A program made the position numbers and the translations under genes. The notes beneath the pieces are model-generated. The model was not told the origin of the DNA and did no database searches. It was given only the letters and a program-made list of their open reading frames with translations. DNA of 64,000 nucleotides from Amycolatopsis japonica (lineage in GTDB: Bacteria; Actinomycetota; Actinomycetes; Mycobacteriales; Pseudonocardiaceae). Positions within the stretch are counted from its first letter, which is position 1. Every line of letters starts with the position of its first letter. The stretch lies in the NCBI RefSeq assembly GCF_000732925.1, contig NZ_CP008953.1, positions 3,596,001 through 3,660,000 on the forward strand. Reading direction: 5' to 3'. Positions 20,473 through 30,312 of this stretch are shown piece by piece.

Positions 20473-20517
20473 GGTTTCCCCCGCCGCTGCGCCACGGGCA
20501 ATACGGTTGTCTGATGA

Positions 20518-22341
<1,824 letters not shown>

Positions 22342-22348
22342 CCGGGAT

Positions 22349-22624
22349 TCAGTTCGTCGACTGCGTGGCGAGGAGCCCGTCGACTTCGATCGAGCGGGCG
22401 ACGTCGGAGGCGACGGTCTCCAGCAGTTCCGCGGTGAGGTCCGAAAGCGCCCGCGTCACGGCGAGATAGGAACCGATCTGGGACGTCGGACCGTTTCTCA
22501 GCCCGGCCTCCGCGATTCCGACGCCGACGAACTCGCCGCCGTCCTCGAGACGGAGCAATGCTTCCGCGCGTACCCGGTACGGCTCGTGCTGCAGGGACAC
22601 GTCGATCGTCCATTTGTCCGTCAT
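22349..22624 (-). CDS. DUF1876 protein (Rv1738-like)
   Basis: A 91-residue protein of the DUF1876 family: KWTIDVSLQHEPYRVRAEA, LEDGGEFVGVGIAEAGLR, IGSYLAVTRALSDLTAELLE. The mycobacterial member Rv1738 is one of the most strongly induced DosR genes and resembles ribosome hibernation factors in fold. ATG 22624 was chosen because GGAG lies 8 bases upstream; ATG 22644 and 22656 are alternatives. It is divergent from the second nitroreductase gene, and the gap contains two good DosR-like boxes. Its 3' end almost meets devS. Confidence 0.85.
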   Translation of the reverse strand: MTDKWTIDVSLQHEPYRVRAEALLRLEDGGEFVGVGIAEAGLRNGPTSQIGSYLAVTRALSDLTAELLETVASDVARSIEVDGLLATQSTN

Positions 22625-22676
22625 CGTGGGCTCCGTTCCGGTCATCGAGGCTCTCATCGCGGCCGTCCGTGGCACA

Positions 22677-22720
22677 GGGTCCTAAGTCCTCGCTCCCGGG
22701 TGAATCGGGGGCGAAAGTCC
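22677..22720. promoter_or_regulatory. Pair of candidate DosR boxes
   Basis: GGGTCCTAAGTCC (22677-22689) and GGGGGCGAAAGTCC (22707-22720) both read GGACTT-NN-G-NCC on the minus strand, close to the DosR core. They are about 30 bases apart between the DUF1876 gene and the Acg-type gene, both typical DosR targets in mycobacteria. Paired boxes are usual at strong DosR promoters. Confidence 0.6.
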
Positions 22721-22802
22721 TCGGAATTCGTGACCGGCGGCCGTTGCGGTCGCCGGGTACCCCGGCCGATGGTGGATCAATCCCCTTCCCTCGGAGCCCA
22801 CG

Positions 22803-23756
22803 ATGATCCCGTTACCGACCCATGTCGACCAGGCGGTGGCGGCCGCCGTCCGTGCGCCGTCCCCGCTCAACACCCAGCCGTGGCGGTTCGTCGTCGACCA
22901 GGGGCGGATCGAGGTGTGGCTCGATCGAGCCAGGGTGCTGCGGATCGCCGACCCGGACGCGCGCGAGGCGCGGCTTTCGTGCGGCGCGGCGTTGTTCAAC
23001 CTGATCGTTTCGTTGCGGTCCAACGGCAAGACCGTCTCGCTGCGGCTGGTCCCGAAGCCGGAGGGGCCGGACCTGCTCGCCGAACTCGTGATCGGCGGCG
23101 ACCGGTTCTCGTCGCCGGAGGAACGGAAGCTGGCCGAAGTCGTCTTCCGCCGTCACACGAACCGCCGTCCGTTCGCGGACTGGCCGGTGCCGGTCTGGGC
23201 GCGGACGACGTTGCGCGCGGCCGCGCTGGTGGAAGGCGGGCTGCTGGAACTGTTCGGCCGCGGCGACCGGGCGAACGCGGTCGCGCGCGTACTGCACCGG
23301 GCCGAGGCCGCGCAGGCGCGCAACGGCGCGTTCCAGGCCGAGGTCGCGCTGTGGACGCGGCGGACGGCCCACGCGCCGGACGGTGTCCAGGCGCCGACCA
23401 GACCGCCGTCGCCGCACGGCATTCCCGCGCAGGAGTCCTTCATCGCCGCCGAACCCGAAGGCGGTGAGCCGGTGCTCGGCGCGGTCCTCACCGCAGCCGG
23501 CGGGCCCGCCGCGGATCTGCGGGCGGGAATGGTGCTGCAGCGGGTACTGCTGACCGCGACGGCCGCCGGTCTCGCGACCTCGTTCGTCGGCAGGCCGTTC
23601 GAAACCCCGGAGACCCGGGCGGCGATGGACCGGGTCTTCGCCGACCTCGGCCGCCCGCACGCCGTGCTGCGCTTCGGGTACGGCCGCCCAGCTCCGATGA
23701 CGGCACGCCGTCCGCTCGGCGAAGTGCTGTTCCGGCAGTCCGAAGCCAGCCTCTGA
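22803..23756 (+). CDS. Second Acg-family nitroreductase-like protein
   Basis: A 317-residue paralogue of the protein at 19495. It shares RAPSPLNTQPWRF near the N-terminus, RLSCGAALFNLIVSLRSNG, RRHTNRRPF and the C-terminal VLRFGYGRPAPMTARRPLGE. It probably binds FMN. GGAG lies 8 bases before the ATG. The two paralogues are clearly diverged, so they are not a recent tandem duplication. The double DosR-like box directly upstream suggests induction under low oxygen or nitric oxide. Confidence 0.88.
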   Translation: MIPLPTHVDQAVAAAVRAPSPLNTQPWRFVVDQGRIEVWLDRARVLRIADPDAREARLSCGAALFNLIVSLRSNGKTVSLRLVPKPEGPDLLAELVIGGDRFSSPEERKLAEVVFRRHTNRRPFADWPVPVWARTTLRAAALVEGGLLELFGRGDRANAVARVLHRAEAAQARNGAFQAEVALWTRRTAHAPDGVQAPTRPPSPHGIPAQESFIAAEPEGGEPVLGAVLTAAGGPAADLRAGMVLQRVLLTATAAGLATSFVGRPFETPETRAAMDRVFADLGRPHAVLRFGYGRPAPMTARRPLGEVLFRQSEASL

Positions 23757-23832
23757 GCAGGTCACCTCGTCGACATCCACGTTTCCGATCGCCGCCACCC
23801 ACCCGTCATCCCGGACGGGTTCGGTTCTGGGT

Positions 23833-24798
23833 ATGAAGATCATGCGGAAATCCTTGGTGGCGCTGGCCATCGCCGGCCTTTCGGTCGCGGCGTCCGCGCC
23901 GGCGGTGGCGGACGCGGACGCCACCGGGCGCGATCGCGGCTCGATCGTCATCACCGAACAGGCGTCCAAGCGCATCCTGGTCCTGCCCGCCGACCGGGCC
24001 TCCTGGCGAGAGCGGAAGGTGAGCTGGGCGTGGGCGCCGAACGCCGCCAACGGGCTGGCGGATCTGGCCGGCTCTTGGAGCAATCCGAGCGACGCGAAGC
24101 TCGCCGAACGAGGCGGCGAGAAGTACCTCCTGACGTCGGCGTCGGGTGGTTTCGCGGCCGTTGTGCCGTATCCGGCGGGCGATCGGGCGTACTGGGCCGC
24201 GAACGTGGGCGGCCCTGCCAATCCGCACAGCATCGAACTGCTGCCGGACGGGAACGTCGCGGTGGCGGCCAGCACCGGCGGCTGGGTGCGGGTCTACACC
24301 GCCTCGCAGGGGCAGCGCTCGACGACCTACGCCGAATACCGGCTGGTGGGGGCGCACGGCGTGGTGTGGGACGCCGGACGGAACGTGTTGTGGGCCCTGG
24401 GCACCGACGCGCTCGTCGCGTTGAGCGTCGGCGGGACGCCCGCCGCTCCGGTGCTCACCGAGCAGCGGTCCGTCCCGGTGCCGACCAAGGGCGGGCACGA
24501 CCTCCAGCCGGTCCCGAACCGGCCGGACCTGCTGTGGGTGACGACGGAGGCGGGGGTGTACCGGTTCTCGAAGACGAGTGGCGGGTTCACCCAGCGCTAC
24601 GCGGGTGCGCGGGAGATCGACCGGCCGCATGTGAAGAGCGTGTCGACGAATCCGCGGACCGGCCAGATCCTGACGGCCTCCGTGCAGGAGGGCCACTTGT
24701 GCACTTGGTGCACGGACACCGTCCGGCTGGCCTTTCCACGCGCCGAGCTGGCGCTGCACGGCGCGTGGATCTACAAGGCCCGCTGGTGGATCGGTTGA
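23833..24798 (+). CDS. Secreted beta-propeller-like protein (DUF6528 type)
   Basis: A 321-residue exported protein. Residues 1-27 form a Sec signal peptide (MKIMRKSLVALAIAGLSVAA, with cleavage likely after SAPAVADA). The rest is rich in short beta-blade repeats (NPHSIELLPDGNVAVAAST, AHGVVWDAGRNVLWALG, HDLQPVPNRPDLLWVTT), suggesting a propeller that may bind or modify a carbohydrate. It resembles DUF6528-type proteins; no catalytic residues can be assigned. It is followed by a strong hairpin. Confidence 0.7.
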   Translation: MKIMRKSLVALAIAGLSVAASAPAVADADATGRDRGSIVITEQASKRILVLPADRASWRERKVSWAWAPNAANGLADLAGSWSNPSDAKLAERGGEKYLLTSASGGFAAVVPYPAGDRAYWAANVGGPANPHSIELLPDGNVAVAASTGGWVRVYTASQGQRSTTYAEYRLVGAHGVVWDAGRNVLWALGTDALVALSVGGTPAAPVLTEQRSVPVPTKGGHDLQPVPNRPDLLWVTTEAGVYRFSKTSGGFTQRYAGAREIDRPHVKSVSTNPRTGQILTASVQEGHLCTWCTDTVRLAFPRAELALHGAWIYKARWWIG

Positions 24799-24810
24799 GC
24801 TGAACTTCCA

Positions 24811-24854
24811 TGTCGGTACCGGCCGTTCGGGGGGCTGCCCGGCCGGTACCGACA
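24811..24854. terminator. Bidirectional terminator at 24.8 kb
   Basis: TGTCGGTACCGGCC (24811-24824) and GGCCGGTACCGACA (24841-24854) form a perfect 14-base-pair stem with a 16-base loop, between the convergent secreted-protein and epoxide-hydrolase-like genes. Confidence 0.8.
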
Positions 24855-24966
24855 CACCAGAGAAGAGGGGCCCTCGCCGCGAGAATGACGCCTCGCCGCG
24901 TCTTTCACCTGACCGAGTGAATCGGGTCGTTCGGCGCGCGGCGTTGACCCATTCGGGGTATACGCC

Positions 24967-25953
24967 TCACCCGAGGAAGGTCCGCAATTCGTCGATGACC
25001 GTCCGCGGCTGCTCCTCGGCGACGAAGTGGCCGGAACCGGAGACCTTCCGCACCCGGACGTCGGCCGCCTTCGACGGCAGGACCGCGGCGAGGTAGTCGT
25101 AGTTGAACTCCGAGCCCAGCCCCAGCATCGGCGCGGTGATCTTCGCGTACGCCTTCTGATCCTCGATGTCCTGGCCGAACGCCTGGTACCAGCCGTTCCC
25201 GGCGCGGATGGCGTCCGGGCGGTCGTACGCGGCGGCGTAGATCGCCCGGTCCCGGCTCCCGATCGAGGCCGGGTCGGCCGCCAGGTGGTCGAACATCCAG
25301 TCCACGAGGAAACGCGACCGGCCGGTCAGCAGCTGCTCGGGCAGCGTCGCGACCTGGTTGAAGGCGAACCACCAGACGTTCACCGGCTGCCCGGGTGGGG
25401 CCAGCATCGGGAGCTGGTACAGGCTTTCGTCGGGGTGCGAGACGTCCATGAGCGTGACGGTCTTCGTGGCGTCGGCGTGGTTGGCGGCGAAGGCGAACGC
25501 GACCATGGCGCCGATGTCGTGCCCGGCGATGTGCGCCTGCCGGTGGCCCAGCGCGCGGACGAGCTCGAAGATGTCGCGGGCCATCGTCTTCTTGTCGTAC
25601 CCGCCCTGTGGCTTGTCCGAGCCGCCCATACCCCGCAGATCGACGGCGATCACGCGATACCGCTTCGCCAGCTCCGGCATGACCTTGCGGTACTGCCACC
25701 AGGTCTCCGGCCAGCCCGGCAGCAGGATCAGCGGCTCACCCCGGCCGCCGGCGACGTAATGCAGCCGGACCCCGTTGACCTGGGCGTACTCGCTGCGGAA
25801 GCCACCGGGCAGCGACCGCGCGAGTTCGGCGTCGGTGGCGGCGGGCCGGCTCGCCTCGGCGACGCCACCCGAGGCCACCAGCGCGGCCGCGGCCCCCGCG
25901 CCGAGGGTGAGCATGGACCGGCGGTTGAGGAAGGAACGGCTGTTTTCGGTCAT
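24967..25953 (-). CDS. Tat-exported epoxide hydrolase-like alpha/beta hydrolase
   Basis: A 328-residue protein. The N-terminus has a twin-arginine signal (NRRSMLTLGAGAAAALVA), so it is folded before export. The hydrolase domain shows LPGWPETWWQYR (oxyanion HGWP-type motif), nucleophile aspartate in AGHDIGAMVAF, and the catalytic histidine in SGSGHFVAEEQP. An aspartate rather than serine nucleophile fits epoxide hydrolases or haloalkane dehalogenases. It lies 64 bases downstream of the GlxA-type regulator on the same strand and may be its target. Confidence 0.87.
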   Translation of the reverse strand: MTENSRSFLNRRSMLTLGAGAAAALVASGGVAEASRPAATDAELARSLPGGFRSEYAQVNGVRLHYVAGGRGEPLILLPGWPETWWQYRKVMPELAKRYRVIAVDLRGMGGSDKPQGGYDKKTMARDIFELVRALGHRQAHIAGHDIGAMVAFAFAANHADATKTVTLMDVSHPDESLYQLPMLAPPGQPVNVWWFAFNQVATLPEQLLTGRSRFLVDWMFDHLAADPASIGSRDRAIYAAAYDRPDAIRAGNGWYQAFGQDIEDQKAYAKITAPMLGLGSEFNYDYLAAVLPSKAADVRVRKVSGSGHFVAEEQPRTVIDELRTFLG

Positions 25954-26017
25954 GTCCTGATCGTGGCCCGGTCGCGGCGCCCGCCGTGAGTGGTGTTTTC
26001 GCCAACCAGGATCAGTT

Positions 26018-26995
26018 TCAAGACAGCATGGGTTCCGGCACGCCCAGCCTGGTCCCGAACGTCTCCCGATACGACACCGGCGTGACCCCGACCTGGCGGC
26101 GGAAATGCGGCCGGAGCGCGGCCGACGAGGAGAACCCGCAGTACCTGGCGATCTCGTCGACCGGGAGATCGGTGGATTCGAGCAACTGCTGCGCCCGGAT
26201 GACGCGCTGATGCGTGAGCCAGGTACCGGGCGCGGCGCCCGTGATCTCGCGGAACCGGCGGTCGTAGTTGCGCCTGCTCATATGCGCCCGCCTGGCGAGT
26301 TCGTCGACCGGGAGCGCCGTGTCCAGCCTGGTCAGCGCCCAGGCCATCGTCTCCGACACCGGGTCGCCCTCGTCGAGTTCCGGCATCGGCGATTCGATGT
26401 ACTGCGCCTGCCCACCGGCTCGGTGTGGCGGGACGACCATGCCCTTCGCCAGCCGGTTCGCCACCTCCGCGCCGCACCAGGAGCGGATCAGGTGCAGGCC
26501 GAGGTCCATCCCCGCCGCACCACCGCCCGCGGTCAGGATGTCGCCGTCGTCGATGTAGAGCACGGACTCGTCGAGGCGGACGGCGGGGAAGCGGGCCGCG
26601 AGCAGTGGCGCCATCGCCCAGTGCGTGGTCGCGGGGCGGCCGTCGAGCAGCCCGGCGGCGGCCAGCACGAAGGCTCCGCTGCACAGTCCGGCCACCCGGG
26701 CACCACGGTCGTGCGCCGAGCGGAGCGCCGCCAGCGCCGCTTCCGGCGGATCCTCCATCGGCGACCGCCAGTTGGGGACCAGCACCAAGTCCGCGTTCCG
26801 GACCGCGTCGAGGTCTTCGGGGACCGGTACGGTCAGGCCGCCGCCTCGCAAGGCGGTGTCCGGTTCACCGCCGACGACCTTGAGGTCGAGGTCGGGTAGC
26901 TCCCCGAAGGCCGAAGCCATCTCGAACACCCCGAACGCGAAGGACATCGCGCCGAGCGACGCCCCGTTGAAGACCACTACGGCCAGCCGTCTCAT
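26018..26995 (-). CDS. GlxA-type transcription regulator (DJ-1/PfpI plus AraC)
   Basis: A 325-residue regulator. The N-terminal ~190 residues form a DJ-1/PfpI-like domain (AVVVFNGASLGAMSFAFGVF, with the nucleophile elbow GLCSGAFVLAAAGLLDG). The C-terminal ~100 residues are an AraC-type double HTH (VDELARRAHMSRRNYDRRFR, IARYCGFSSSAALRPHFRR). Members of this group regulate catabolic or stress genes, and the amidase-like domain acts as a sensor. It probably controls the hydrolase gene behind it. Confidence 0.9.
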   Translation of the reverse strand: MRRLAVVVFNGASLGAMSFAFGVFEMASAFGELPDLDLKVVGGEPDTALRGGGLTVPVPEDLDAVRNADLVLVPNWRSPMEDPPEAALAALRSAHDRGARVAGLCSGAFVLAAAGLLDGRPATTHWAMAPLLAARFPAVRLDESVLYIDDGDILTAGGGAAGMDLGLHLIRSWCGAEVANRLAKGMVVPPHRAGGQAQYIESPMPELDEGDPVSETMAWALTRLDTALPVDELARRAHMSRRNYDRRFREITGAAPGTWLTHQRVIRAQQLLESTDLPVDEIARYCGFSSSAALRPHFRRQVGVTPVSYRETFGTRLGVPEPMLS

Positions 26996-27101
26996 GGGTC
27001 GATTCTAGGGAGACCCGACCTGCGGTGGAGCCGGTTTTCGACTGTCCGAAGGGGACGGTAGATTCCCCGCGCACCAGGTTGGCCGGGGGAAGGAACCGTC
27101 G

Positions 27102-27668
27102 ATGTCGTATCCGCAGGGACCGCAAGGGCCGCAGTGGCATCCGCAACAGCAGTACCCACAACAGCAATATCCGCAACAGCAGTACCCGCAGCAGGGATAC
27201 CCGCCGCCGAAGAAGGGCAACGGGCTGCTGATCGGCTTGATCGCCGGCGGTGGCGCGCTCGTCGTGGTCGTCTTCGTGATCCTGGCGTTCGTCGCACCCG
27301 GCTTCCTGCTGAGCGACCGCAAGTCTTCGAGCTCGGCCGACGCGACGCAGACCCCGTTGGAGCTCAACTGGGGCCCGGTGCTGGCGGGCAAGTTCATCCT
27401 CGCGGTATTCGGCGACGAGCCCGACAAGGCTGCCGAGTCGGCCTGTGCGGACGCCAAGGACAAGGTCCGTCAGGCCGCGAAGGAGTACGGCGACCGCAAC
27501 GCGTCGCTCAGCGCGAAGGATCCTCGCGCGGCGAGCCCGGACCTGATCGTGGTGACGATGACCGGCACCCTGGACCGGACTGAGCCCCACAACGGGACGA
27601 TGGAGGTCCGGCGCGAGGCGGGCGACAAGTACTGCATCTCCTCGGTCTCGCCCGTTCCCGCAGGTTGA
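27102..27668 (+). CDS. Membrane-anchored hypothetical protein with QYPQQ repeats
   Basis: A 188-residue protein. Residues 1-37 are proline- and glutamine-rich with four QYPQQ-like repeats. A single transmembrane helix follows (LLIGLIAGGGALVVVVFVIL), then an external domain of about 125 residues with two cysteines (ESACADAKD and KYCISS) that may form a disulfide. The layout is common among actinobacterial envelope proteins. The DNA of the repeat (CAGCAGTAYCC units) is more AT-rich than its surroundings. GGGGGAAGGA precedes the ATG. It ends one base from the GAF-LuxR gene. Confidence 0.7.
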   Translation: MSYPQGPQGPQWHPQQQYPQQQYPQQQYPQQGYPPPKKGNGLLIGLIAGGGALVVVVFVILAFVAPGFLLSDRKSSSSADATQTPLELNWGPVLAGKFILAVFGDEPDKAAESACADAKDKVRQAAKEYGDRNASLSAKDPRAASPDLIVVTMTGTLDRTEPHNGTMEVRREAGDKYCISSVSPVPAG

Positions 27669-27669
27669 G

Positions 27670-28485
27670 TCAGGGGAGCAGTCCGGCACGCCGCGCGTGC
27701 GTGACGGCCTGCAGCCGCGAGGTCGCGTCGAGTTTGCGCATCGCGTCCCGAAGGTAGCTCTTGACCGTCTCCGCGGTCAGGCCCAGCCGGTGCGCGATCT
27801 CGGCGTTCGTCAGCCCGAGCGCGACGAGCGAGACCGTGTCGAGCTCCCGCGGCGCCAGGCGTAGCGCGGGGGAAACGGCGCCGGTGAGGTTCTCGCACAC
27901 CGCGTCGAGGCGGTCGCGGAGAACGCTGTCGTCGAGCTGGCCGGAGAGCGCCCGTAACTCCGCGTAGACCTCGCGAAGGCGTTCCCGCGGTGCGGCCTCC
28001 TCGTGGTGTTCGGCCAGCGGTCGTGCCTCGGCCAGCCGTTGTTCGATCTCGTCCTCGACGGCCAACGTCTGTTCGAGATCGCGCGCGGCGTGCAGGGCGG
28101 CGGTGATCGTCCGGTCGGAAAGGGTCGCCTCGTCGCGCAGGCCGCCGTAGAGCACGGCGCGGACGCGACGGCGCACGACCACCGGGATGGCGACCACCGA
28201 GTGGATCCCCTCGTCGCGGACCGGCTCGTCGTAGTCGTGACTGATCGTGGTGGCGCGGTGGTAGTCGTTGGCGACCACCGGCCGGGTCAGCGCGAGCGCC
28301 TTGCCGCCGAGGCCGCAGCCCGCGCGGACGGACAGGCCGTTCAGCGCGGTGCCCCGGTTGCCGAGGAACGCGGTCAGCCGCATCCGCGGTGAGGTGCCGG
28401 CGATCCCGGCGAAACCGACCGGCAGGCCGGTGTCCCGGCGCAGGTCCGAGACCGCGCCGAGCAGCTGGGCGTCGTCGACCGGCAT
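27670..28485 (-). CDS. GAF-domain LuxR-type regulator
   Basis: A 271-residue protein with an N-terminal GAF domain (LPVGFAGIAGTSPRMRLTAF, HSVVAIPVVVRRRVRAVLYG), a helical linker, and a LuxR HTH at the C-terminus (LAPRELDTVSLVALGLTNAE, then TAETVKSYLRDAMRKL). In actinomycetes such one-component regulators often control adjacent acyl-CoA synthetase genes. It is divergent from the acyl-CoA synthetase gene with a 107-base gap. The ligand is unknown. Confidence 0.85.
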   Translation of the reverse strand: MPVDDAQLLGAVSDLRRDTGLPVGFAGIAGTSPRMRLTAFLGNRGTALNGLSVRAGCGLGGKALALTRPVVANDYHRATTISHDYDEPVRDEGIHSVVAIPVVVRRRVRAVLYGGLRDEATLSDRTITAALHAARDLEQTLAVEDEIEQRLAEARPLAEHHEEAAPRERLREVYAELRALSGQLDDSVLRDRLDAVCENLTGAVSPALRLAPRELDTVSLVALGLTNAEIAHRLGLTAETVKSYLRDAMRKLDATSRLQAVTHARRAGLLP

Positions 28486-28592
28486 CGGCTCACCCTCCTC
28501 GGTGATCCCCCTCGATCGGGGGTGGTGGGCGGGGCGGGCCCGCCCGCACGATTTCCGGAACTGTACGCCTTCGCCACGTCCCGGGAGAAACG

Positions 28593-30218
28593 ATGACCGA
28601 AGCTCACGTCCGGCGGTTGCTCGAGGTCTACGACGACGAGCGGGCCAGTGCGGCGACGCTGTTGTGCGACCGGCATCCGGCGGAGGCGGTCGCGTTCACC
28701 GTGGTCGAGGCGGATCTGACCAGTGTGGACCTCACCTACGGCGAGCTGCGTGAGCGGTCCGAACGCTTCGCCGGGGCGCTGCTCGGTCTCGGGGTCGGAC
28801 CGGGGGACCGGGTGGCGACGCTGATGGGCAAGTCGGCGGAGCTCGTGGTGGCGCTGCTCGCGATCTGGCGGCTGGGCGCGGTGCACGTCCCGCTGTTCAC
28901 CGCGTTCGCGCCGCCCGCCATCGCGCTGCGTATCACCGGCAACGGTACGAAGGCCGTCATCGCCGACGCCGATCAGCGCGCGAAGCTGACGCCGTCCGCC
29001 GATCTGCCCGCCGACCCGTCGCGGCGGACCGTGGTGGTCGGAGAAGGCGAGGACGGCGACCTGTCGTTCCGCGAGATGCTGGCCGACGCCGCGCCGCTGC
29101 CGGGATCCGCGGAGACCGGTGGTGCCGGCGTCTTGGTCGAGCTGTTCACTTCCGGGACCACGGGCACGCCCAAAGCCGTCCCGATTCCCCTCCGCGCGCT
29201 CGCGGGTTTCCAGGCGTACCAAGATTTCGCGCTCGACGTCCGCGCCGACGACGTCTTCTGGAACGCCGCAGACCCTGGCTGGGCCTACGGGCTGTACTAC
29301 GCGATCATGACGCCGATGGCGACCGGCAGGCGGAGTCTGTTGCTGCACGCGGGTTTCTCCGCCGAACTGACCTGGGCTGTACTGGAGAAGTTCGGCGTCA
29401 CCAACTTCGCCGCCGCGCCGACGGTGTACCGCGCGCTCCGGAACTCGGCCGCCCCGGTGCCGGACGGCCTCCGGCTGCGGCACTGTTCATCGGCGGGGGA
29501 ACCGCTGACGCCGGACGTCCTGGAGTGGGCGTCAGCCAAGCTCGGCGTCGGCGTTTACGACCACTATGGACAGACGGAGCTCGGCATGGTGGTCGGCAAC
29601 GCGTGGCATCCGGACCTCCGCTCGGAGGTCAAACCCGGTTCGATGGGGCGCGTCCTGCCGGGCTTCGCCGTCGAGGTCCTCCGAGAAGACGCCGACGTGA
29701 TCGCCGAGCCGGGAGAACGCGGACGCGTCGCCCTGGACCTCTCGGCGAGTCCGCTGGTGTGGTTCCGGGGCTACCGCGACGCGCCCGAGCGCACCGCCGC
29801 GCGGTTCAGCCCCGACGGACGCTGGTACTACACCGGCGACGTGGCCGCCAAGGACGCCTCCGGCTACCTGACCTTCGCGTCACGAGATGACGACGTCATC
29901 CTGATGGCGGGCTACCGCATCGGCCCGTTCGACGTGGAAAGCGTTCTGCAGCAACATCCCGCGGTGGCCGAATGCGCCGTGATCGGGGTCCCGGACGAAC
30001 TGCGCGGCGAAGTGGTCGTGGCCTACGTGGTGGCGCGCGACGGCGTTTCCGCCGATTCCGCCCTGGTTTCCGAACTGCAGCAGTTGGTGAAGACCCGGTT
30101 CGCCGCGCACGCCTACCCGCGTGAGGTGCGCTTCGTGCCGGAGCTGCCCAAGACACCGAGCGGGAAGATCCAGCGATTCCTCCTGCGGAAGCGGCACTCA
30201 AACGCGGAACTCGCGTGA
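28593..30218 (+). CDS. AMP-forming acyl-CoA synthetase
   Basis: A 541-residue ANL-superfamily enzyme that activates a carboxylic acid to its CoA thioester. The phosphate-binding loop reads LFTSGTTGTPKAV, the acyl-pocket region has WNAADPGWAYGLYY, then YDHYGQTELGM (motif A5), YYTGDVA (A7) and the catalytic C-terminal lysine in TPSGKIQRFLLR. The DPGWAYGLYY segment resembles acetyl- and medium-chain acyl-CoA synthetases. GGGAGAAACG stands before the ATG. It is followed by a dispersed-family hairpin, and divergent from the GAF-LuxR gene that may regulate it. Confidence 0.92.
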   Translation: MTEAHVRRLLEVYDDERASAATLLCDRHPAEAVAFTVVEADLTSVDLTYGELRERSERFAGALLGLGVGPGDRVATLMGKSAELVVALLAIWRLGAVHVPLFTAFAPPAIALRITGNGTKAVIADADQRAKLTPSADLPADPSRRTVVVGEGEDGDLSFREMLADAAPLPGSAETGGAGVLVELFTSGTTGTPKAVPIPLRALAGFQAYQDFALDVRADDVFWNAADPGWAYGLYYAIMTPMATGRRSLLLHAGFSAELTWAVLEKFGVTNFAAAPTVYRALRNSAAPVPDGLRLRHCSSAGEPLTPDVLEWASAKLGVGVYDHYGQTELGMVVGNAWHPDLRSEVKPGSMGRVLPGFAVEVLREDADVIAEPGERGRVALDLSASPLVWFRGYRDAPERTAARFSPDGRWYYTGDVAAKDASGYLTFASRDDDVILMAGYRIGPFDVESVLQQHPAVAECAVIGVPDELRGEVVVAYVVARDGVSADSALVSELQQLVKTRFAAHAYPREVRFVPELPKTPSGKIQRFLLRKRHSNAELA

Positions 30219-30304
30219 TCGGAGACGGAACTCGCGTGATTGGGGGCGGAACATCGTCTTCCGCCCTCAATCACGCGTGATACGCCTCCAAGCACGCGAG
30301 TTCC
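30206..30304. repeat. Nested inverted repeat, dispersed family copy 2
   Basis: The inner arms (30233-30251 and 30259-30277) are 19 bases with one mismatch and include CGCGTGATTG. Outer arms (GGAACTCGCGTG from 30206 and CACGCGAGTTCC to 30304) nest around them. It starts within the last codons of the acyl-CoA synthetase and ends just before the convergent ligase fusion, so it probably terminates both. Confidence 0.75.
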
Positions 30305-30312
30305 GGGAAAGC

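Noticed and set aside
26865..27689. Minus-strand frame with LLRVLLLRILLLWVLLL repeats
   Set aside because: This is the antisense of the QYPQQ repeat of the plus-strand membrane protein; the plus frame has a ribosome site, a membrane helix and normal codon use.
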